Origin: Spisula solida
Lineage: Eukaryota; Mollusca; Bivalvia; Venerida; Mactridae
Length of the DNA stretch: 64,000 nucleotides
Direction of reading: 5' to 3'
Assembly: GCA_947247005.1 (NCBI GenBank)
Contig: OX365944.1
Span: 25,829,501-25,893,500 of the forward strand
The notes under the pieces were generated by a model. It did no database searches and was not told the DNA's origin. It worked only from the letters and a program-made list of their open reading frames with translations. The position numbers and the translations under genes were made by a program. Shown here in pieces: positions 57,273-64,000 of this stretch. How positions within the stretch are numbered: the stretch's first letter is position 1; the number at the start of each line of letters is the position of its first letter.

Positions 57273-58590
57273 ATCCCTCGCCGAAGGCGAAGGGGGTATG
57301 GTAATGGTAGGCGTCATTCCGTCCGTCCGTCCGAACTTCTGTGTGCAATTCCTCCTGCATTTCTCAAGGAATTTTGTCAGAAGTACAGTTATGGAGTGCC
57401 CTAGCGCATATCGTCAGGGTTTTTAATTTCAACAATTTTTGACAGAATTATGGCCTTTGTTTATTTTGTACCTTTGTGGGATATAGAAAAAATGATAAAC
57501 TCTTCTGTGTGCAACTCCTCCTCCATTTCTTAAGGAATTTTGATTAAACCTTCACAGATGTACCCTCATGAGATGCAATAGCGCATATTTTCATGGTTGT
57601 TAATTTCGGCCATTTTTGACAGAATTATGGCCCTTTTTATACATATGTATAGAGAAAACCATTTGTTTCTGATGGATAACTTAAGTTTGGGCTGAGATAT
57701 CACAATGAAACTTACTGTGTGTGTTGTTTGTTTGCAGTCGGCACTTGCAATGTGAAGTGGGGCCGGTGGGGGTCAAGGTCACCGTTACTAAAAAAATAGA
57801 AAAAAGCATTTATGCTCATATTTATGTTTCTGATGGAAAGCTTAAGTTTGGGATGAGATATCACAATGGAACTTGCTGTGTATGTAGTTTGTCTGCAGAC
57901 GTCACTTTCAATGGGAAGGGGGGCCGGTGGGGGTCAAGGTCACCGCTACTAAAAATAGAACAAAATTATTTATGCTAATTTTTTTGTGAGGATTGAGATA
58001 ACATAGTGTAACTTGCTAGCTTTGTAGGTAGCTTGTGTGAAGAGTCACTTGGGATTGAAAGTGGGGGTCAAGGTCACCGTTACTAAAAATAGAAAAAACG
58101 TTTTCACTCAATAACTTTTGTTAGGAATGAGATATCATTGTGAAACTTGCAGTTTATATAGCTTATGTGAAGACGTCACTTGCAATTGACAGTGGGCTGA
58201 ATGGGGTCTAGGTCACAGTTACTTAAAATAGATAAATGTTTTTACTCTATATAACATTAGTTCGGAAAATGATATCATGATGCATATTGCTATGTAGGTA
58301 GTAGCTTTTGTGAAGGCAATTGGGATTGAAAGTGGGACTGGTTGGATCAAGGTCACGGTTAACCTGGTTTTCGTGTAGTGTGACTGCTTCTTGTTGACTA
58401 TGTTTAGTTTGTATGTAATAAATTTGGATATAGTAAAAAATCTTTTGTGCATCTCAAGCATTTCTCTTGGGATTGAAACCAAACTTTCACATAACTTATG
58501 TTATAAAACATTGATTGTATACAATAATCTTTGGTACAATTATTTTCCCTTCGGCGGGGGATATGGCTGTCTGTGACTGCTTCTTGTTTA
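57273..58590. mobile_element. 'CCTCGCCGAAGGCG' element with tandem internal units
   Basis: Begins ATCCCTCGCCGAAGGCGAAG and ends near CCCTTCGGCGGGGGATATGG then GTGACTGCTTCTTGTTTA. Two units near the left end share TGTGTGCAAYTCCTCCTSCATTTC (57341, 57509) and an AATTATGGCC motif. Five further units of 134-161 bp each carry a GTCAAGGTCACCGTTACT-like stretch. I have an impression of this family from bivalve genomes. No coding content was seen, and it cuts the RT relic on its left. Confidence 0.65.
57773..58355 (+). promoter_or_regulatory. Five TCAAGGTCA nuclear-receptor half-sites
   Basis: TCAAGGTCA occurs at 57773, 57934, 58068 and 58347, and TCTAGGTCA at 58207, all on the + strand. TCAAGGTCA is the established extended half-site bound by monomeric NR5A (FTZ-F1/SF-1) and ERR-type nuclear receptors. 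They sit at the same place in each tandem unit, so repetition is due to the transposon. Whether any is bound is unknown. Confidence 0.6.
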
Positions 58591-58677
58591 GAAATAGTAT
58601 TTGCTCTCGTATTAAGAAAACAACGATTCTTATATGTGACCGAATTCGGTCAGAAAAAAGTGACATGTTCCCAATTA

Positions 58678-59480
58678 CACTGAGCGGCTTTGAAAACGCA
58701 ACCCTTACACTTACATAGCTTATATATATGCACGTATGTATTTACCCATAACTCGGCCAATATGTATTAGATTTTGCTGAAATTTTCAGCATTTGTAGCT
58801 AAGATATATGGCATAACAATCCATTTTATTCCATGACAATCTAATAATACCCTTTACAGCCACAATAAAATAATGATGTCACAAACAAAAGCTTATTTTA
58901 TGCCCTATGTCCTTCTGCGTTTTTCAAATTGTTAATGCCGATGTGTACCTATTCTTCGTATAAAGTTCGAGAACAAGTGTCCGTGCATATCATGGAGACA
59001 GAAATAAAGTAAAACACAGATAAATATGAAGTTCAATCTAGATTCAGAAAAAAAAGATTTTTATTCACTCTATGTCTATCCAGAATTACTTCCCCTTGAC
59101 TTTAAAATTGGTAGTATTTTTCGGCAAATCTGAAACATTGACATCAAGCGTTTTTGAAACTTCACGACCTCTATGTTGCGGAGTGGTAAATCGTCTGATT
59201 TTGTGTTTTTCGAATTTGTCAAATGATTGACTATTCAAATTGACCTTACATAAAATAATAATTGCATCGTACATTTGTGTACAATCAATTCATCTTACGT
59301 GTTTCGTTTTATCCATTTCATGGTTCAATGCACCATTGTACCGAATTTAGATGGAAAGAACGTCGGGATACAATTCATGGGTAGCCAAAAACATGCACAC
59401 ACAATTTCGTTGAGAAATATTAATAAATAAAAAAGTTATCTTGATTTTCATTAGTGTTGCGTTTTCAAAGCCGCTCAGTG
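58678..59480 (-). mobile_element. TA-flanked 'CACTGAGCGG' DNA element, copy f (full length)
   Basis: 803 bp, flanked by TA (58676-58677 and 59481-59482), with perfect 25-base inverted ends starting CACTGAGCGGCTTTGAAAAC. This is the reference copy for the family in this window. It has no transposase motif. The 62-codon minus-strand frame at 59086-59274 is similar to one in copy a, but both follow from sequence identity and carry no known domain. Confidence 0.9.
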
Positions 59481-59482
59481 TA

Positions 59483-61240
59483 TTTAGGCATTAGTATACA
59501 CGAGTAGACAGTGATAAACGACCTATTGTTACAGCTACACTGAACGTATTTTAAAATGTGAAGTATATATTTAAAGGAAATACATTTGTAGAATGATTTT
59601 TGACATACAGTTCACTATTTGTAAAGGTTCATTGATACAAGAAAGATATTGCATCATTTGCATTCCAATTTGAACAACCCTCGTATATGCCCATTATAAG
59701 ATAATGGTTAAAAGGGTATACATTTATTTCTGTTACATACATTCCGCGTAATAAATACGTTTTGTTACTATGGTTAAAATACATTTGCCTCTAGGATTGT
59801 AAAACAGCGCTAGACCCTTCAAAATATTTGTACTAATACTACGTCCTCCAAACAATCGCTTGTGCTCAGATATAAGTAATGGGCGTGAAGCGAATTAATA
59901 ATTCTAACCCAGCCACAGTTTATAATTGATTAGAAGCCATTTTTTTCTTCATATGTTAGCGCTGGTTCTGTACCCTTGAGCTTTAAATGTTTGATTTAAA
60001 GATGTTTTCAACGAATTTTAAACGTACATGGACATATCACACATACTTATTTCCACTGCTACTCCAGAATATTAATTGAAGCATCTCTCAAAAACCGACT
60101 ATTAATGCAGATAATTCGCGAGTAGTAGTATTAAGGTCTTACAATATGATACCTATGATACTGACCTTCACCATCACATTTAGTCGGAGAGAACATACGT
60201 ACATGCCCTCGGTATCGTACAATATGAAGTTATCATAATTACAATGTGAAATATTTCTGCAAATGGTACGTTAGTTTTAGAATGACATAAACGCCTTTTT
60301 CAAAATACCAGCATATCATAGTTAGAATTCTTGCCCGTATGTTCGATTCAAGATCCGGAAATATACATGCGATTCTCATAAACGATTAACGTGTGATTTA
60401 CTGGAATGTATTTATCTCCATTGTAACTATACACAGCGTATTTCATAGCCCTATGATTAGCTACAACGCCGTGTAAAAAAGTGTGACGTCATTGACGTCA
60501 TTTTGTGCACTGGGACAACCCTACTCACACCCTTGAAACTCTCGAACCGTGTATATATTTTTGTTCATAATTGTAATGTATGTAGGAAAAGGGTTCCGCA
60601 TACTGATGATGGATATTTTGAATTATATTGTTTAATCATGCATTCTTTTCGGACAAAAGCTCTGTTTAGTTTTGAATTCCCCTCGTACAAGTATATTTCG
60701 TTGTCGTTCAATGTCATTCTAGCTGAGACCGTTAGCGAAGACTTATACGCACGTTTTTATTCAGGGTTTGCTCGCTTATAAAATTAATGTAAGCATAATT
60801 ATGTTTTATCAATTTCGAAATATTCAATCCTCCTGTATCCAAACAGATAAAAATGAAAAGATATAACATGACATATGTGCCTTATCAAATATGTTCCCGC
60901 TTGAATATTTTTTTAAAGAAAACTGCCTTTTTTAAGCGTGCATGTGATAAAGTATACCTTACTTACACTTGAACTACGCTAAGTATGTAGCCTGTGAGTA
61001 ATGATTTACTCGGGTATAACACAAACATTAATCTCACACTATCCGGAGCGAGTAATTTTCCTCGAAAATAAAGTTGCCGATAAACACGATGAAACGTTTA
61101 AGAATTATATAAGAATCCATCATGAGGATAAGGATAACTCCCGTGGGGTCGGATTTTTAACAGGGATATTAACCATTTCAATAGTGTGTCATTTAGCGTC
61201 AACAACTAGGCAACTAGGTAAAATCATGGAGAAACCATGT
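59483..61240. other. AT-rich non-coding stretch
   Basis: No supported gene. A 92-codon open frame (60503-60781, +) starts just after the CRE pair but uses a non-ATG start and has no recognisable motif. Another of 83 codons (61001-61252) is likewise unassigned. Confidence 0.45.
60484..60500. promoter_or_regulatory. Two adjacent palindromic CRE motifs
   Basis: TGACGTCA occurs at 60484-60491 and 60493-60500, separated by one base. TGACGTCA is the full CREB/ATF consensus. No TATA box, CpG island or gene start is evident nearby, so a promoter role is speculative. Confidence 0.45.
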
Positions 61241-61740
61241 GTGGGCTCTTGAGGCCATAAGTTTCGCATATTATCATTATGAAACTTGGTCGCAATGATC
61301 ATCTCATTAAAATAAAGGTCAAGTTCGATATTAGTATGGAGTCAAAATCTAGGGCACTAGGTCGAATCATAAACAGTCTGTGTTGTCAATAGTAGTCACA
61401 ATTTTAGCATTATCTATATAACAGTATGTCACAATAATCATCGTAACAATATCTAGGTCAAGTTCGATATTGGGTCATCTGTTGTCAACACCGGGTCACT
61501 CGGTCAAATAAAAGTAAAGCATTGTGTATATTATAGAGGCTGTTTTTTTCACTTGATCTTCGTGAAAATTGGTCAGAATGTTTACCAAACTTGAGTTTGA
61601 CCATGGTTTATATGAGAATAATAACTAGGTTACTAGGTCACATCATATGACATATATTTAGTATGCTGTAAAAGCGGTAATTCATGTCAACATAGGAGCC
61701 TGTGACATGCACTACTATGGCGTGGGCGACATTCAGCCCT
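61241..61740. repeat. 'GGTCAAGTTCGA' dispersed tandem repeat
   Basis: Words GGTCAAGTTCGATATT (61317 and 61452), ACTAGGTC (61355), GGGTCACTCGGTC (61492), TTACTAGGTCAC (61630) and GAAAATTGGTCAGAATGTTT (61563) recur. The segment ends ACATTCAGCCCTTTGGAGCT. This is a degenerate repeat of a type I recall as frequent in bivalve genomes. The units are strongly diverged. Confidence 0.55.
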
Positions 61741-62289
61741 TTGGAGCTTCTTGTAAATGAATTCGTTTCAGTTGAAAAGTTGATACTTCATTCATCGTAA
61801 TAATTCTTATTAGTTCAGTCTCTGAGAAGAGTTCCTGTTCTTCAGCTCGGTATATTGCCATTGGTTTATTTACTCTGTTTAGTGTGTCCCAGTCATGTAC
61901 TTTTGACTAGTTGTATCAAGGGATGCTCTATTCGTGATCATCTTGTTTCCCTTCTACGTTTAGACAATTTAACGCAACTCACTACTGATACCATTCCGCC
62001 ATTGGAGTACATTTTATTCTGATACAATATTGATGTGTCACTTATGGCTGTATAACGCTTAATAAAATGCTTAAGGTTTGCTTTTTAATGAGTACTTTAC
62101 ATTCATTAGTTTGTACATTATGCTTCTTATTGCCTAAATATTATCCACAGCGATACGAGGTAACGATTTTATCACCTAGATTTGGCACCATAAAGCTATG
62201 CGATATTTGACGCATTATTCAACGCCGTTGTGCCTTTTTCATTAAAACGTCTATCTCATCACTGGATTTGCTATCGAATTGAATTCCTG
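61741..62289. other. Non-coding stretch
   Basis: No gene, clear repeat or hairpin recognised. Confidence 0.5.
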
Positions 62290-62540
62290 GTTGTTCAACA
62301 TCATGAAAGTTATCGAGAAATTGTCGCCATATCGTTATAGTGAATGTATGTCCATAAGCAAGCGAACACAATAAAGTTCATTTAATAATTAAATCATTTC
62401 AGTACAATACACTACCCTTATTAGATTAGCACATCTGTATTTGTTCACTACGACAGCTTTATTTGGTTATTATGTCCAGACAATACCAGTGACGGATGAG
62501 ACTCTGATCTGAACTCTGATGCTGACATGCTGTATACAGA
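62290..62540. repeat. Diverged duplicate, partner at 49500-49800
   Basis: See partner: shares GTGAATGTATG, AGCGAACACA and AGCACATCTGTAT in the same order and orientation. Confidence 0.55.
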
Positions 62541-64000
62541 CAATGTTTGACAAGTCGATGTAACGAATGATTTATGATATCTCACCTCAATCCGACCTTT
62601 TATAATTAATGACTTTGTTAACGACGGTGTGGCACAACGGTAAATACATTTTGAGATTCCCATAATGACACTAATTTTACGTTATACGTTAATTAATATT
62701 TTAATAAACAATTTTTCTATTTCGAAACAGTAGTTCGGACTTTATTGGGCAAAACGTCCACAGGTGGTGGGAAAAATAAAAATAAAACTCCAAACTCCAG
62801 CTATGAATATCTTGGTGGTGGACCTAAACGTCACTAAGTCAATGACGTTTGCTGACTTTGATGGTTTCATGCAAACAGCCAATTTATCTTCAGACTAGTA
62901 CAGTTCACATGTAACTGTATCATACATGGTATCATTGATAAAGACTCTGAAATAAGAAGCTTCAGAAATTATTTTCATGTTAATATACAAAAATAGACTG
63001 CTGTAAAGGTTTTTTTTAATAAAACAGTTACCAATAGTACAGTTTTGGATACGAACGAAAAACAAGCACTTTACCATTTTATCAAAAATGGAATGATAAA
63101 ATAATAAAACTATGTGCTTATATTACAATATAAATATTTGGCAGTTATACACGGAACGAAAAATAAAAGAAGTCTGGACTTACTATTGTACTCGCACCCG
63201 TCAATGCAATCGCATAACCTGCGATGCAGCAATGCCGTAAAGCCGCGTCGTAAATATCGTTAGGCAATAAATATTTAAATTAGCCTGACGCGACGTTAGC
63301 CAATCCATGCCTTGGTCGGCTCGTGACGTCAGGATAATACTAACGTCCACATGACGTCGCGCTCATTGTAACGCCGAATCTAGTCTGAAAACTATGCAAC
63401 GTACTTAATTATTTTGAATGATACCGAGCGACCTCTAAGGTTATGTGATAAATAGAATCCTACATTCGTGCTCATAACCTACGAGTTTTATTAAACATCC
63501 TCTATATATATTTAGCTAAGCTACCCTGCATACTACCAAACTAGTTAAAACACATCTATAGCGTATTTCAAAACAAATGACACATCTGCCCAATGTCAAG
63601 GTATTTTCCTAAAAAATAGAAAAGACTACACTGTACAGAACAGAGTACGACATGTATACGAATTTCTAGTTCTGCATCAAAGTGCATTGGAGTCAAAATG
63701 ATGAATACCGAGTTTTGATGACTTTGATTGTTTATTTTATGTTTTGTAATTATTATTGCTCATGATGTTGGAACTTGCAACTATATCCAGCCCCCCGTGA
63801 TCAGACAAACAGGTGTTTATGATGAAACTCGAAACCTGAGCCTTCAAATCGGAATGTGAAGAAAAAGCAAACCACCACGAAAGCACATAGAAAGACACGT
63901 CACAAGACTAACAACAAAAAAAGACAAACTAAAACTAAATGTATACAAACACACGACACCCTACTCCAACAGTCTGCCCCCTTCGTCAGATAAGATGAAC
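62541..64000. other. Right end: non-coding, with a CpG-richer patch at 63185-63390
   Basis: No supported gene. The patch at 63185-63390 has many CpG dinucleotides and GACGTCAGG/GACGTCGCG words (for example GTGACGTCAGG at 63324) in contrast to its AT-rich surroundings. This could be a promoter, or the remains of a CG-rich repeat like that at 905-1325. The last 200 bases are purine-rich with A runs. Nothing further is recognised. Confidence 0.4.

Noticed and set aside
59086..59274. A 62-codon frame in element f similar to one in element a was considered as a conserved transposon protein.
   Set aside because: The similarity follows from DNA identity of two copies of the same element. There is no transposase or other known motif, and other copies break the frame.

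Overview
The window looks like non-coding, repeat-dominated DNA from an animal genome, most likely a bivalve mollusc. It is about two-thirds A+T by eye, has no long open reading frames, and has intron-like signals in the one recognisable gene end. It carries fossil non-LTR retrotransposons, a dead Tc1/mariner transposase, a tRNA-derived SINE with a Meta-like central domain, and repeat styles I associate with bivalve genomes (frequent ACATGTA words, 'GGTCAAGTTCGA' repeats, a 'CCTCGCCGAAGGCGAAGG' element). The species assignment is inference, not proof.

Left edge (1-1.6 kb): the 3' end of a probable ependymin-related gene on the + strand, with one coding exon (about 400-492), an 888-bp intron filled with a TCGTACGA-type palindromic repeat, and a 12-codon last exon ending at 1419.

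1.6-34 kb: a rearranged tandem segmental duplication. Blocks P, Q, R, S, T and U recur in the same order and orientation about 7-10 kb apart. R starts near 7.23, 14.16 and 23.94 kb. S carries the 3' tail of the same decayed Jockey/CR1-like retrotransposon in all three copies, so that insertion predates the duplications. Comparing copies reveals later insertions as filled and empty sites: two TA-flanked 'CACTGAGCGG' elements, an 879-bp inverted-repeat element, a 264-bp element, two fold-back hairpins and a local 33-bp triplication. The duplication edge at 1.63/12.49 kb falls at the end of a pogo-like MITE. A 36-38-bp minisatellite lies at 32.7-33.1 kb.

34-64 kb: largely single-copy AT-rich sequence holding discrete transposons. 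Two are large non-autonomous elements with unrelated terminal inverted repeats, 38.05-42.25 kb and 50.39-53.16 kb. Both carry spaced copies of a GTTGCCATGGCAAC-like palindrome, which matches the RFX X-box. The second also holds a two-type satellite of about 170 bp. Others are a deleted Tc1 transposase pseudogene (42.5-43.4 kb), a SINE (44.9 kb), an 800-bp TA-flanked element interrupted by a 1438-bp transposon with a 4-bp target duplication (45.9-48.2 kb), a 36-bp minisatellite (53.3 kb), a fossil reverse transcriptase on the minus strand (56.2-57.2 kb), and an element with five near-identical TCAAGGTCA nuclear-receptor half-sites (57.3-58.6 kb).

I see no CRISPR array, operon or convincing complete protein-coding gene. 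The most noteworthy structure is the pair of unrelated elements that share X-box arrays, together with the layered insertion history preserved by the triplication.
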